35,696 nt of DNA from Oscillospiraceae bacterium (GTDB lineage: Bacteria; Bacillota; Clostridia; Oscillospirales; Oscillospiraceae), in assembly GCA_015068335.1 (NCBI GenBank), contig SVKT01000002.1:1-35696 (forward strand). Reading direction: 5' to 3'. Under the pieces are notes generated by a model, which had not been told where the DNA came from, did no database searches, and worked only from the letters and a program-made list of their open reading frames with translations. The position numbers and the translations under genes are program-made. The first letter of the stretch is position 1. Each line of letters opens with the position of its first letter. Below are positions 8,036 to 15,983 of the stretch, one piece after another.

Positions 8036-9064
8036 TTACATAGCGATGCGCAGGGAGAGGTCTTCCATCGCGTCACAGAACGTCAGGCTCGCTTCCAGAA
8101 ACACCTCGCTGCCGGTGTTGGCCCGCAGGATCTGGGCGTCCGTCATATCGCCGGTGTCGATGCCGCGGGATTCCAGATAGGTCTTCTGCCCGGCAAAGGA
8201 CACCGCGCAGCGGTTGTCGGCGGTCTTGTCCAGCACATCGCCCTCCAACTGGGCCAGATAGGCATTGATGGCGGTGACCAGAAGCAGTTTGTTGTCGTAA
8301 TCGTTGAGGACTTTGCCGATGTAGCCGGACTCGAAGGTTCTGGCGATATCGGTGCGGATCAGGTCGATGCCCTCCACGATCTTGATCTTCCGGAAGGGCG
8401 CGCCCTTGTCGGCGGTCAGCGTGGTCAGGGAATTGACGGCGCGGCCCAGGCGGTAACCGTCCTGGCCTCTGACGATGATGAGTCTGCCGGCGTCCACCTC
8501 GGCATCGGCGTCCTCATAGCCTGCGCAGGACACCACCTCGTCCAGCGCCACATAGGTGGCGGAGCGGGTCAGGGGCAGCGCGGCCAGAATGGCGGCAACG
8601 CGGACGGCGTAGTCGGCGGCCTCGATGGCGCCGTCGTCCAGAACCAGCGCGTCGGCGCAGAGGTTCACAATGCCCTCGTGATCGGCGGCGGTGTCGGCCA
8701 CCACGGCCTTGACGCCGCGGCCGCGGCTGCGCTGGTCCTTGATGAAACTCACCACCTCGCCGGGGTCCATACCGGGGGCGGCCAGCCAGTCGAATTGCAG
8801 GCGTTCCAGGGCAGCCAGCGTGCCGTCTCCGGCGCGCAGGACGCACACCTTGGAGGGCGCTGCGCGGAAGGCCAGCGCCAGCAGGCGGTAATTGTCCGCG
8901 GTAAACTGCTCCGCGGGGACCTCGGAGAGGCTGCGGTAGACGGCCTCGGCAGCCCCGCCGGCAGTCCCGTCATCCAGGACAACCGCCAGAACGCCTCGGG
9001 CGGAGCGGGTGATGGCGGATACGGCTGCGGTTTCAAATGCGATAAAAATTTCGGGTAAACCCAA
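8036..9064 (-). CDS. xkdK: Contractile tail sheath protein, XkdK-like
   Basis: The protein is 342 residues, short relative to many phage sheath proteins. It begins with a TTG at 9064 preceded by GGAGG eight bases upstream. The N-terminus (GLPEIFIAFETAAVSAITRSARG), the central LTADKGAPFRKIKIVEGIDLI and the C-terminal ANTGSEVFLEASLTFCDAMEDL resemble the compact sheath proteins of clostridial PBSX-like elements and diffocins. Sheath subunits contract to drive the tube. Position directly before the tube gene supports the call. Confidence 0.88.
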   Translation of the reverse strand: MGLPEIFIAFETAAVSAITRSARGVLAVVLDDGTAGGAAEAVYRSLSEVPAEQFTADNYRLLALAFRAAPSKVCVLRAGDGTLAALERLQFDWLAAPGMDPGEVVSFIKDQRSRGRGVKAVVADTAADHEGIVNLCADALVLDDGAIEAADYAVRVAAILAALPLTRSATYVALDEVVSCAGYEDADAEVDAGRLIIVRGQDGYRLGRAVNSLTTLTADKGAPFRKIKIVEGIDLIRTDIARTFESGYIGKVLNDYDNKLLLVTAINAYLAQLEGDVLDKTADNRCAVSFAGQKTYLESRGIDTGDMTDAQILRANTGSEVFLEASLTFCDAMEDLSLRIAM

Positions 9065-9113
9065 TGAAAAAGCCTCCTTTTTCCGCCCTGCCGCAGCAGG
9101 AGCGGTTGATCTG

Positions 9114-9536
9114 TCAAATCTCGAAATACAGAGTGTTCATAGACTCTGTGACCGGCGCGGCGGCGGTTTCCGCAGGCGGGACGGGGACGCACAGTTCCAG
9201 AGAAAAGGTCAGGCGTTCCTCCTCCGTGCGGATGTCCAGTGGATGCAGATGACGGCGCGTGCCGGAACGTTCCAGAGGGATCCCCCGCAGCAGGTGCGGC
9301 ACAAGGGAGGATACCAGCGCCGTGCCCTCGTCCCGCTCCCGGTCGCTGACGACGGTGACGGTCACCTGATAGGTGTGCTCCGCCTGCCGTCCGCCGCAGA
9401 TGAGCACGGTGCCACTCTCCTGCACGGATACCGCCAGCAGAGGGTATGTCCCGCGCACCCGCGTGCGGTCGGACACCGTGGTTATGCCGGTCTGCTCCTG
9501 CAAATAGGCCCTTACGGCCTCCTGAATGGTTTTCAC
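9114..9536 (-). CDS. Phage tail terminator/connector protein (DUF6838-like)
   Basis: The protein is 140 residues. The GTG at 9536 is the chosen start: GGAGGTG lies upstream and it overlaps the previous gene's stop (GTGA). The N-terminus (KTIQEAVRAYLQEQTG) and the SVQESGTVLICGGRQAEHTY segment fit the small terminator-type proteins (DUF6838/XkdI-position) encoded between head-completion and sheath genes. It probably caps the head-proximal end of the tail. Confidence 0.6.
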   Translation of the reverse strand: MKTIQEAVRAYLQEQTGITTVSDRTRVRGTYPLLAVSVQESGTVLICGGRQAEHTYQVTVTVVSDRERDEGTALVSSLVPHLLRGIPLERSGTRRHLHPLDIRTEEERLTFSLELCVPVPPAETAAAPVTESMNTLYFEI

Positions 9537-9883
9537 GGCTCCGTCACCTCCCTGATCTCCACAACGGTCACGCAGTGGGAGGGGTAGCGAATGCTGTCGG
9601 AAGATCTGCCGTGAAACACGCGGCCTGCGGTGTCGGTGATCTCCAAGCGGTCTCCCAACTGAAAAGTGCGCTGGGGCAATGTGTAAAGGCTGAGACGATA
9701 CGCCGCCTCCGGCAGCACGTAGGTGCTGTCGGGGGGCGCAGGCGCCGCAACCATAGCCGAGCGGCTGAGGGCGCATTTTGCATCTTCGCAGACCGGCTGC
9801 TCGCCATCCGGGCCCATCCGCCACGCGGAAACGCGGTGGTAGTAGGTGCGGGAGAGGATGGCTGCATAAGCGTTGTCGGTCAT
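9533..9883 (-). CDS. Phage head-tail joining protein, XkdH-like
   Basis: The protein is 116 residues and beta-rich, with FQLGDRLEITDTAGRVFHG in the centre and a hydrophobic C-terminus. It starts ATG at 9883 overlapping the preceding stop (ATGA). Size and position (second small gene after the capsid) match the XkdH-type stopper/connector of PBSX. Sequence motifs alone are weak, so the assignment is mainly contextual. Confidence 0.55.
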   Translation of the reverse strand: MTDNAYAAILSRTYYHRVSAWRMGPDGEQPVCEDAKCALSRSAMVAAPAPPDSTYVLPEAAYRLSLYTLPQRTFQLGDRLEITDTAGRVFHGRSSDSIRYPSHCVTVVEIREVTEP

Positions 9884-10206
9884 ACGGCATCCCTCCCCAG
9901 CCGGCCCAGTCGGCGAAACGGCGCCAGACCGGCAAGGGGACTGGCGGCAGCGCTGCCGGTGTCATAGGTGATGGAAGTGTCGCCCCGGGTCAGGGCCTTG
10001 ACCGTACTGCCGTTTCCGTCGGCGGCTGCCGCCACCAACTGTGCCAGGGGCAGTTCCATCGCCTCAGGGATATCCTCTCTGCGGCAGTAGGCAAGGGCCC
10101 ACAGCACCACCATAGAGACCAGCGCGTCGCCGTTTTCTCCCAGAGAGCGTTCCAGAAGAAGTTCCGCCTTGCTCCGGACAGAGGGGATCTTGTCGGCGGC
10201 GCTCAT
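9880..10206 (-). CDS. Phage head-tail connector (gp6/YqbG-like)
   Basis: The protein is 108 residues, helical in the first half, with the SIPSVRSK-type N-terminus and REDIPEAMELPLAQLVAAA resembling gp6/gp15-type adaptor proteins that dock on the portal. The C-terminal third is basic and low complexity (FRRLGRLGRDAV). It is coupled to the capsid gene by a TGATG overlap at 10204-10208. Family identity is inferred mainly from the position next to the capsid. Confidence 0.55.
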   Translation of the reverse strand: MSAADKIPSVRSKAELLLERSLGENGDALVSMVVLWALAYCRREDIPEAMELPLAQLVAAAADGNGSTVKALTRGDTSITYDTGSAAASPLAGLAPFRRLGRLGRDAV

Positions 10207-11138
10207 CAGGCCTCCACGATGGCGCCGATGGAGGCCAGACGCTTTTCGGGCACAAACAGGTCGTACAGATAGCGGGCCTGAATGGAAGTGCCGTCGAAGA
10301 ACTGGTTCTCCTGAGGGCCGAACTGCTTGATGGAATCCAGTTTGCTGACAGCCAGAGGGGTGTCGCAGTGGGCGATGAGCACGGCGATGTCCTGTGCATC
10401 GGCGCCGGCCACGATGCCGCCGGCGTTTTCGTCGCCGTCCTGAATGGTGATGGTGGTCTTCATACGGTTCTGGGGCACGAAGATGCAGGGCAGATCGTCC
10501 AGCATCATCACGTTGTCGTAGGTCACGCCGTTGATGGAAACGCTGTTGCCGAAGGTGATGCTGTGGTAGGTGTCGTTGGCGGCTTCCAGGAAAGCGGTCT
10601 TGTTCTTGTGACTGACGAGGGCCACATAGCCGTCCATTTCCTCGGCGTCGTCGCGAATGGTTTGCAGCAGAGCGCTGACGGTGGAAATGGCGTTGCCCTT
10701 GGTCAGGGTCTGGGTGAGGATGTGGCTGTCGCTGTGGGTGTCGCCCTCTGCCAGAGCGTACAGTTTGTTGATTCGGTACATATCCTGCTCACGCACCAGG
10801 GCAGAGCGGGAGAACTCGCGGATGACGTTTTCGGCGGTGACGATGAAGCCGGTGTCATTGGGGTCGGTGCGGTCCAGGGCGAACTTCACGCCGCGGTCCA
10901 TAGAGAGGGGATAGGACTTCCAGGCGTTGGTCACGGTGCCGCTGGGGTAGGCGGAACCGTCGGACTTGGAGGCGTCATAACTGCCGAGCCCGGTGGTGGA
11001 CAGGGTGGAGATCTCCACATCACGCCCGCCGGTAAAGCGGACCTTGCCGGCCTCGGGGACCATCCACGCGGTGGCGGACAGGGCGGTCATCTCCTCGTCG
11101 ATAAACTGCTGGTATGCTTTTGCGTAGTCGAAAGCCAT
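10206..11138 (-). CDS. Phage major capsid protein (XkdG-position)
   Basis: The protein is 310 residues, about the length of PBSX XkdG, and opens the operon. The N-terminus (MAFDYAKAYQQFIDEEM), then VRFTGGRDVEISTLSTTGL, GSYDASKSDG, a helical spine (REQDMYRINKLYALAEGD) and the closing DLFVPEKRLASIGAI segment look like a phage coat protein, probably HK97 fold. AGGAGG lies eight bases before the ATG. No protease gene is nearby, and the matching portal and scaffold genes lie about 19 kb away instead of directly upstream. It could be compared with encapsulins, but the head-tail connectors that follow argue for a phage head. Confidence 0.75.
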   Translation of the reverse strand: MAFDYAKAYQQFIDEEMTALSATAWMVPEAGKVRFTGGRDVEISTLSTTGLGSYDASKSDGSAYPSGTVTNAWKSYPLSMDRGVKFALDRTDPNDTGFIVTAENVIREFSRSALVREQDMYRINKLYALAEGDTHSDSHILTQTLTKGNAISTVSALLQTIRDDAEEMDGYVALVSHKNKTAFLEAANDTYHSITFGNSVSINGVTYDNVMMLDDLPCIFVPQNRMKTTITIQDGDENAGGIVAGADAQDIAVLIAHCDTPLAVSKLDSIKQFGPQENQFFDGTSIQARYLYDLFVPEKRLASIGAIVEA

Positions 11139-11219
11139 TCAAAAAACCTCCTGAATTTGTTTTGCGGGCAGCTGCTCCCTTATGGCTGGAAGCCCAGCCA
11201 TTTGAAGTTACTTTACCGC
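11139..11219 (-). other. Leader of the capsid operon with a stable hairpin
   Basis: Between the terminator T-run and the capsid start lies a region of about 80 bases. It holds an 8-bp hairpin (arms 11182-11189 and 11194-11201) followed by the AGGAGG site at 11147-11152. I see no convincing -35/-10 pair here, so the operon either uses a weak or alternative promoter or depends on transcription passing the terminator upstream. Confidence 0.4.
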
Positions 11220-11276
11220 AAAAAAAGTCCCCTGCCGTGGGAACCGCTTCCTGAAAAAGCGGCGCACGGAGGGGGA
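11220..11276 (-). terminator. Branched rho-independent terminator upstream of the capsid gene
   Basis: On the - strand a two-part hairpin is followed by seven T residues (11220-11226). The outer stem is 11228-11239 with 11265-11276, with one bulge. The inner stem is CCGCTT 11244-11249 with 11257-11262. It sits directly after the COG2426 gene's own terminator, giving tandem terminators ahead of the phage operon. Confidence 0.65.
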
Positions 11277-11279
11277 AGC

Positions 11280-11304
11280 AAAAACGGCTGCCAAAGGCAG
11301 CCGT
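11280..11304 (-). terminator. Rho-independent terminator of the COG2426 gene
   Basis: On the - strand there is a 9-bp perfect stem (ACGGCTGCC at 11284-11292 with its complement at 11296-11304), a three-base loop and a short T-run. It begins 15 bases after the COG2426 stop codon. Confidence 0.85.
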
Positions 11305-11318
11305 CTGGATTTGAGGAT

Positions 11319-11786
11319 TCAGAACAGGTGGATCACGCCGGCGGTGACCAGCGCGACGATAAGACCGGCGACGCAAACGCCGAAGAAGATGGCGGGCAGG
11401 GCGGACTTCATCCGCATATTCAGCACGCTGGCCACCAGCGCGCCGGTCCAGGCGCCGGTGCCGGGCAGGGGGATGGCCACCAGGATAAACAGACCCAGCG
11501 TGCGGTATTTCTTCACGGTCTGCCCTTTCAGATGGGCCCGCTGTTCCAGCCGGTCGATCAGACCGCCCAGTTTCGGGAAACTCCGCAGCCAGGCAAAGAC
11601 TTTCCGCAGCAGCAGCAGAATAAACGGGACCGGGAGCATATTACCGATGATGGAAATGATGGTGGCGGCGGGCACGCTCAATCCGGCTGCCACGCCCACG
11701 GGCAAGGCGCCGCGCAGTTCGATCACAGGCACCATAGACATCAAAAAGGTCATAATCACAGCGCCCGAAAGACTTTCTCCAAACAT
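11319..11786 (-). CDS. Small multidrug-export family membrane protein (COG2426)
   Basis: The protein is 155 residues with about four hydrophobic segments. The motifs VPVIELRGALPVG near residue 20 and PLPGTGAWTGALVAS near residue 100 are the re-entrant, DedA-like signature of the COG2426/Sm_multidrug_ex family (PF06695). It is a cytoplasmic-membrane protein whose substrate is not established. It has its own promoter and terminator, so it is a single-gene unit wedged between the phage operon and the glycan locus, and is chromosomal rather than phage-like. Confidence 0.85.
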   Translation of the reverse strand: MFGESLSGAVIMTFLMSMVPVIELRGALPVGVAAGLSVPAATIISIIGNMLPVPFILLLLRKVFAWLRSFPKLGGLIDRLEQRAHLKGQTVKKYRTLGLFILVAIPLPGTGAWTGALVASVLNMRMKSALPAIFFGVCVAGLIVALVTAGVIHLF

Positions 11787-11823
11787 AGTTCTCTCCGTTT
11801 TTCAGGTAGGTATTTGTCGAATC

Positions 11824-11852
11824 ATTGTAGCATAACGGGCGCAAAGTTGCAA
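11824..11852 (-). promoter_or_regulatory. Sigma-A promoter of the COG2426 gene
   Basis: Read on the - strand: -35 TTGCAA (11847-11852), a 17-bp spacer, and an extended -10 TGCTACAAT with its hexamer at 11824-11829. It lies about 40 bases upstream of the start codon. Confidence 0.75.
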
Positions 11853-11954
11853 CGTGTTTCCGCTTTTTTAACGCGTGTGGAACGGCGCGGATCTGCCGTG
11901 CTCCGGGCGGAGAAAAATGGTTTGCCGTGTTTGCCGAAAACCGGGAGAGGGGGG

Positions 11955-11983
11955 TTGAAAAGGGCTTGCGGGAAAGTTATAAT
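11955..11983 (+). promoter_or_regulatory. Sigma-A promoter of the ligase-like gene
   Basis: -35 TTGAAA (11955-11960), a 17-bp spacer and a perfect -10 TATAAT (11978-11983). A G-run directly precedes the -35, as at the promoter before 14736. Divergent from the COG2426 promoter; the roughly 100 bases between them hold no feature I can name. Confidence 0.85.
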
Positions 11984-12037
11984 GGAAAACGATCAAAATA
12001 GGAGTATTCTGCGCATTTTCAGTCAGGAGGACAGAGT

Positions 12038-14503
12038 GTGAAACATAAATTACCCGAAGCAAAACAGAATGCGGTCGCCGGGAAAAAGGGCCGCGCCGCC
12101 GCAGGGGCAGTCCTGCCGAAGGGCGGAAAACTTTCCGGTGATACGCTGAAAGCGATCCTGTTTGCGGTGCTGTTGTTCGCCGCAATGACCGTCCAGACAG
12201 GGAAGATGACGATGATCCTGGTCGCCATTGCGTTTCTTTCCGTGGTGCCCTTCAAGGGGAAGCGGATGGAGCATCTGTCCCGCTGCCTGAGTGTTCCCGT
12301 GCTTGGCCTTCTGGGCTTTGCACTGGTCAGCGGTTTGGCGGCGGTGTATTCCCCCTTCGATTCGGACGCGGTGGCGGAACTGTATAAATTCCTGGCCGCC
12401 TTTTCCCTGGCGGTGATCCTGCTGTCGTGGTTTGAAAAGCGCCATACGCGCAGCCTGCTGTGGGGCGGCGCTGCCGTCAGTTCCATCATCGCGTTTTTGA
12501 GCATCGATATGGCCGCCGATGGACGGTGGTTCAAAATCTTCAAAACGGTCACGGAAGCGCTGGACGGCCATTTCAGCGACATCATCCAGGCCCCCGGCCG
12601 CATTTCCGGCATTTACGGCGACGCCAACGTGACGGCAAACCTGTTTGCCGTGGCGGTTCTGGTGCTGCTTTATTTGCTCACTGCCGAAACAAGCCGGAAC
12701 AAGCGGTTTGCAGCGTATGTACTGCTGGGCGTTTGTTCGCAGGGCTTCATTCTCTCTATGAGCCGCGGCGCCATTGTGATCTTGGCGGTGGCGATGCTGG
12801 TGATGCTTGCCGCTGTGGGGAAAGAGCAGCGTCTGCGCCTGTTCCTGCTGATGTTTGCGGCTGCTGCGGTGGCGGTGGCGGGGTCCGCCGCTGTGATGGC
12901 AGTCCTGTATAAGAGCACGCTTCTGGCAGAACTGCTGGTTCTGGCCTCCGGATTGCTGATCTTTGCGGCAGACCGGTTTGCCGGCGCGCGGCTGCTTGCG
13001 CTGCTGGAAGGGAACGGCAGACGGGTGGCAGGCACTGTGGCTGCGCTGGCGGCGCTTTGCGTGGCCTATGCCGTGACCGCTGTCACGGTCACCACCGCGT
13101 ATACCTTTGACGAGTCGGCTTATTTTACCAGAGCCGTTCAGGTCTCCTCCGGAACGTATGAGGTTTCCGGCGACTGGGACGACGGCGTATACGTCTGGGT
13201 CGTGGCAAAGACGAGAGCGGAAGTCCTGATGGGCCGGGAAACAGAAGTCTACGCAGGCCCCCTCGCCGGTGCAGCCTTCACGATACCGGAGGGTACGATC
13301 CAGGCCGAGTTCCGCTTCAACGGAACGCCGGGGACGAAATTGAAGTCCCTGACCCTTTCCGACGGCACAAAGGTGCCCCTGGGCTACCCGCTGATGCCGG
13401 AGTTTTTGGCGGTCAGAGTGCAGGGCGGCATCTTTGCGGACAACAGCGTGCTGCTCCGCCTGCAATATATGAAAGACGCCCTGACTCTGTTTGCGCAAAG
13501 CCCTCTGGTGGGCCACGGTCTGGCCAGTACCGTCAACCTGTATCCCTCGGTGCAGCCGTTCTTTTATGAGTCCAGATACGTCCATAACCACATTTTGCAG
13601 GTTATGAGCGACACGGGTCTTGTCGGCGTGATCTTCTTTGCGGCGTTTTTGGGCGGCGTTTTGTGGCTGCTGGTGCGTCAACTCCGGAAGGAACGCGACG
13701 GTCTTGCCGCCGTGCTGCTGGCCTGCTGGGTGATGATCAATCTCCACGGCCTGATGGAGATCAGTTTCTCAGTCAGAGGCTATCTGTGCGCGGCGTTTTC
13801 CGTGCTGGTGCTTCCTGTGGTGCTGTATGCCCGGCCTCTTTCGGAAAAGAAGCGGGTTGCCCGCAGCGGGACGGCTGTGTTCGCGGGTGCGGCTGCGCTG
13901 TATCTCGCTGTTTTCGGCGTGCTGCTGGGGGTTCACCGCTCCGTGGCACAAAAGAGCGCGCAGGTGTCTCCCATCAGCCGCGCCGACTATATGGAAACAC
14001 TGAAAGGCTATATCCGGACGGATGTATTTGACAATGCGCGGCATAAACTGAATTTTGTGGGGAATGCCGTGCTGAGCCAGGATGACCTGTATGATGCGGA
14101 TATGGAGCGCTGGGCAGAAGACCTGCGCCGCAGCGGCACGTATACCAACTGCTCCGGTCTGGCCCGGTACTATTACCTCCCCAGAGGGGAATATGAAGAG
14201 ATGTTTGCCTGCTCCCGGGAGGGCATCGCGCAGGTTGCATCGTTGGATGACGGCTGGAATCTGCAAATGGACTTCTATCGGGGCGAGGTTCTTGATACCA
14301 TCGGTCCGGAAGATGTGGAACGCTATCTGGACGGCGTGCTGGCGCTGGGCGCCGGCCTGGACGCCTATAACGAGGGCCGTATGGACACGGTCGCCCTGTC
14401 GGAGAAGAATGCGGCCTTCCTGACGCTGGCGCAGCGGCTTCGCGAAGGCGGCATCAGCGGCTCCGCGGCGTATCTGACGCTGGCGGGAAATGCGGCAAAC
14501 TGA
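12038..14503 (+). CDS. O-antigen ligase/polymerase family membrane protein (Wzy_C), 821 aa
   Basis: It starts at GTG 12038 after TCAGGAGG. Roughly residues 38-345 and 505-635 are hydrophobic membrane segments. Between them is a soluble beta-rich insert (about 350-465; SSGTYEVSGDWDDGVYVW and AEFRFNGTPGTKLKSL) that resembles a carbohydrate-binding sandwich. The Wzy_C signature is the YVHNHILQVMSDTGLVG stretch near residues 513-529 with its conserved His, preceded by SPLVGHGLAS. The last ~170 residues are soluble and possibly helical-repeat. This family includes O-antigen ligases, Wzy polymerases and PglL-type oligosaccharyltransferases, which transfer or polymerise lipid-linked glycans outside the membrane. 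It has its own promoter and terminator, so it is a unit separate from the following glycan operon. The acceptor cannot be told from sequence. Confidence 0.8.
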   Translation: MKHKLPEAKQNAVAGKKGRAAAGAVLPKGGKLSGDTLKAILFAVLLFAAMTVQTGKMTMILVAIAFLSVVPFKGKRMEHLSRCLSVPVLGLLGFALVSGLAAVYSPFDSDAVAELYKFLAAFSLAVILLSWFEKRHTRSLLWGGAAVSSIIAFLSIDMAADGRWFKIFKTVTEALDGHFSDIIQAPGRISGIYGDANVTANLFAVAVLVLLYLLTAETSRNKRFAAYVLLGVCSQGFILSMSRGAIVILAVAMLVMLAAVGKEQRLRLFLLMFAAAAVAVAGSAAVMAVLYKSTLLAELLVLASGLLIFAADRFAGARLLALLEGNGRRVAGTVAALAALCVAYAVTAVTVTTAYTFDESAYFTRAVQVSSGTYEVSGDWDDGVYVWVVAKTRAEVLMGRETEVYAGPLAGAAFTIPEGTIQAEFRFNGTPGTKLKSLTLSDGTKVPLGYPLMPEFLAVRVQGGIFADNSVLLRLQYMKDALTLFAQSPLVGHGLASTVNLYPSVQPFFYESRYVHNHILQVMSDTGLVGVIFFAAFLGGVLWLLVRQLRKERDGLAAVLLACWVMINLHGLMEISFSVRGYLCAAFSVLVLPVVLYARPLSEKKRVARSGTAVFAGAAALYLAVFGVLLGVHRSVAQKSAQVSPISRADYMETLKGYIRTDVFDNARHKLNFVGNAVLSQDDLYDADMERWAEDLRRSGTYTNCSGLARYYYLPRGEYEEMFACSREGIAQVASLDDGWNLQMDFYRGEVLDTIGPEDVERYLDGVLALGAGLDAYNEGRMDTVALSEKNAAFLTLAQRLREGGISGSAAYLTLAGNAAN

Positions 14504-14516
14504 CCATCCCATAAAG

Positions 14517-14548
14517 AACCGTCTCTCCTTGCGGAGAGGCGGTTTTTT
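14517..14548 (+). terminator. Rho-independent terminator after the ligase-like gene
   Basis: A 12-bp stem with one G-T pair (AACCGTCTCTCC and its partner) around a TTGC loop is followed by six T residues. Confidence 0.92.
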
Positions 14549-14608
14549 GCGCCGCGGGGGCGGGAAAAACCGGCCCGAAAGCGGCGGCGAAAAGGAGAAA
14601 GGTGGGGG

Positions 14609-14637
14609 TTGAATCTGTATGGAGGTAGTGCTAAAAT
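14609..14637 (+). promoter_or_regulatory. Sigma-A promoter of the glycan operon
   Basis: -35 TTGAAT (14609-14614), a 17-bp spacer and -10 TAAAAT (14632-14637). The -35 is preceded by GGGGG, as in the promoter at 11955. It gives a leader of about 90 bases before the PglE-like start. Confidence 0.7.
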
Positions 14638-14735
14638 AATATAAGTATTATTATGGCCGTATTGTGCGCTTGTGCGCCGGACAAGCCCGGCTCCGGCGGC
14701 AGGCGCTGAAAGGCCATACGGAAAGGGATGCCGAT

Positions 14736-15854
14736 ATGCAGGAACGCATTTTTCTTTCTTCTCCCACGATGCACGGGGAAGAGCAGATGTTTGTAAAAGA
14801 AGCCTTTGACACGAACTGGGTGGCCCCTCTCGGGAAAAATGTCAATGAACTGGAACGGGAGATGGCGGCGTATCTGGGCGTCGGCCACGCCGCGGCGCTG
14901 ACCTCCGGTACGGCAGCGCTGCACCTGGCCATCAAACTGGCCGGGGTGAAGGCGGGCGATAAGGTGTTCTGCTCCGACCTGACGTTTTCTGCCACGGTGA
15001 ATCCGGTCAGTTACGAGGGTGCCGAGCAGGTGTTTATCGACAGTGAGCGGGACACCTGGAATATGGACCCCCGCGCGCTGAAAAAGGCCTTTGAAAACTA
15101 TCCGGACTGCAAATGCGTGATCGTAGTCAATCTGTACGGCACGCCGGCCAGACTGGACGAGATCCGCGCCATCTGTGACGCCCACGGCGCCACCCTCATC
15201 GAAGATGCGGCAGAGAGCCTGTCCGCCACGTATCAGGGCCGGCAGACCGGCACCTTCGGCAAGTACAGCGCCATCAGTTTCAACGGCAATAAGATCATCA
15301 CCACCTCCGGCGGCGGTATGCTGCTGAGTGATGACGAGGCCGCCATTTCCAAGGCCCGCTTCTGGTCGACCCAGTCCCGGGAGCCGTTCCCCTGGTATCA
15401 GCACGAGGAGATCGGCTACAACTACCGGATGAGCAACATCGTGGCCGGTATCGGCCGCGGCCAACTGCTCCATTTGGAAGAACACCGGCAGCGCAAAGAG
15501 GAGATCTACCGTACATACGAAGCCGGATTGCGCGGCTTGCCCGTGCAGATGAACCCGTACCCGGCAGACAGCCGCCCCAACTTCTGGCTCAGTTGCCTGC
15601 TGATCGATGAGGACTGCGCCGTTACCCCGGAGCAGATCCGTCTGGCGCTGGAAAAGGAGAACATCGAGGCGCGTCCCATCTGGAAGCCGATGCATATGCA
15701 GCCGGTCTTTGCTGACCGGGCCTTCGTTGCCGTGGAGAGCGGCGACGGCGTGGGCGGCGATATTTTTTCCCGGGGTCTGTGCCTGCCCAGCGACATCAAG
15801 ATGACGCAGGAACAGCAGGCAGAGGTCATCCGGCTCATCAGAGCGCAGTTCTGA
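14736..15854 (+). CDS. pglE: UDP-4-keto-6-deoxy-GlcNAc aminotransferase, PglE/EpsN-like (DegT family)
   Basis: The protein is 372 residues. The ATG at 14736 is chosen over upstream codons because an AAAGGGA site precedes it and the protein then begins with the family's QERIFLSSPTM-type start. It is a PLP-dependent sugar aminotransferase of the DegT/DnrJ/EryC1/StrS fold: LTSGTAALHLA binds the cofactor phosphate, EDAAES carries the pyridine-contacting Asp, and SFNGNKIITTSGGGML carries the Schiff-base Lys at residue 186. It should add the 4-amino group to the keto sugar made by the PglF-like enzyme (32106-34004), the second step to UDP-diNAc-bacillosamine. The next genes encode the PglC- and PglD-like partners, matching epsN-epsL-epsM of Bacillus in content. 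Confidence 0.88.
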   Translation: MQERIFLSSPTMHGEEQMFVKEAFDTNWVAPLGKNVNELEREMAAYLGVGHAAALTSGTAALHLAIKLAGVKAGDKVFCSDLTFSATVNPVSYEGAEQVFIDSERDTWNMDPRALKKAFENYPDCKCVIVVNLYGTPARLDEIRAICDAHGATLIEDAAESLSATYQGRQTGTFGKYSAISFNGNKIITTSGGGMLLSDDEAAISKARFWSTQSREPFPWYQHEEIGYNYRMSNIVAGIGRGQLLHLEEHRQRKEEIYRTYEAGLRGLPVQMNPYPADSRPNFWLSCLLIDEDCAVTPEQIRLALEKENIEARPIWKPMHMQPVFADRAFVAVESGDGVGGDIFSRGLCLPSDIKMTQEQQAEVIRLIRAQF

Positions 15855-15983
15855 CCCGCCGCCGGACGGCGCACGATCGTTCTGCGCCGAACGTCCGTGG
15901 GCGTTGGCGGCCGCGCCGCCGGGTGACACAGGCGTTTTGAAAATAAACCTGCCCTGCACCGCGGGGCGTTTGGAGAGTCAGTT

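Noticed and set aside
10206..11138. Encapsulin nanocompartment instead of a phage capsid
   Set aside because: The gene is followed by head-tail connectors, sheath and tube in canonical order, so a phage head origin is far more likely.
10368..12041. 557-codon + strand frame over the capsid and COG2426 genes
   Set aside because: Antisense shadow of two supported - strand genes, crossing their terminators and promoters; no family resemblance.
12050..13747. 565-codon - strand frame opposite the ligase-like gene
   Set aside because: Lies wholly inside a membrane-protein gene; translation is His/Gln/Arg-rich with no start signal.
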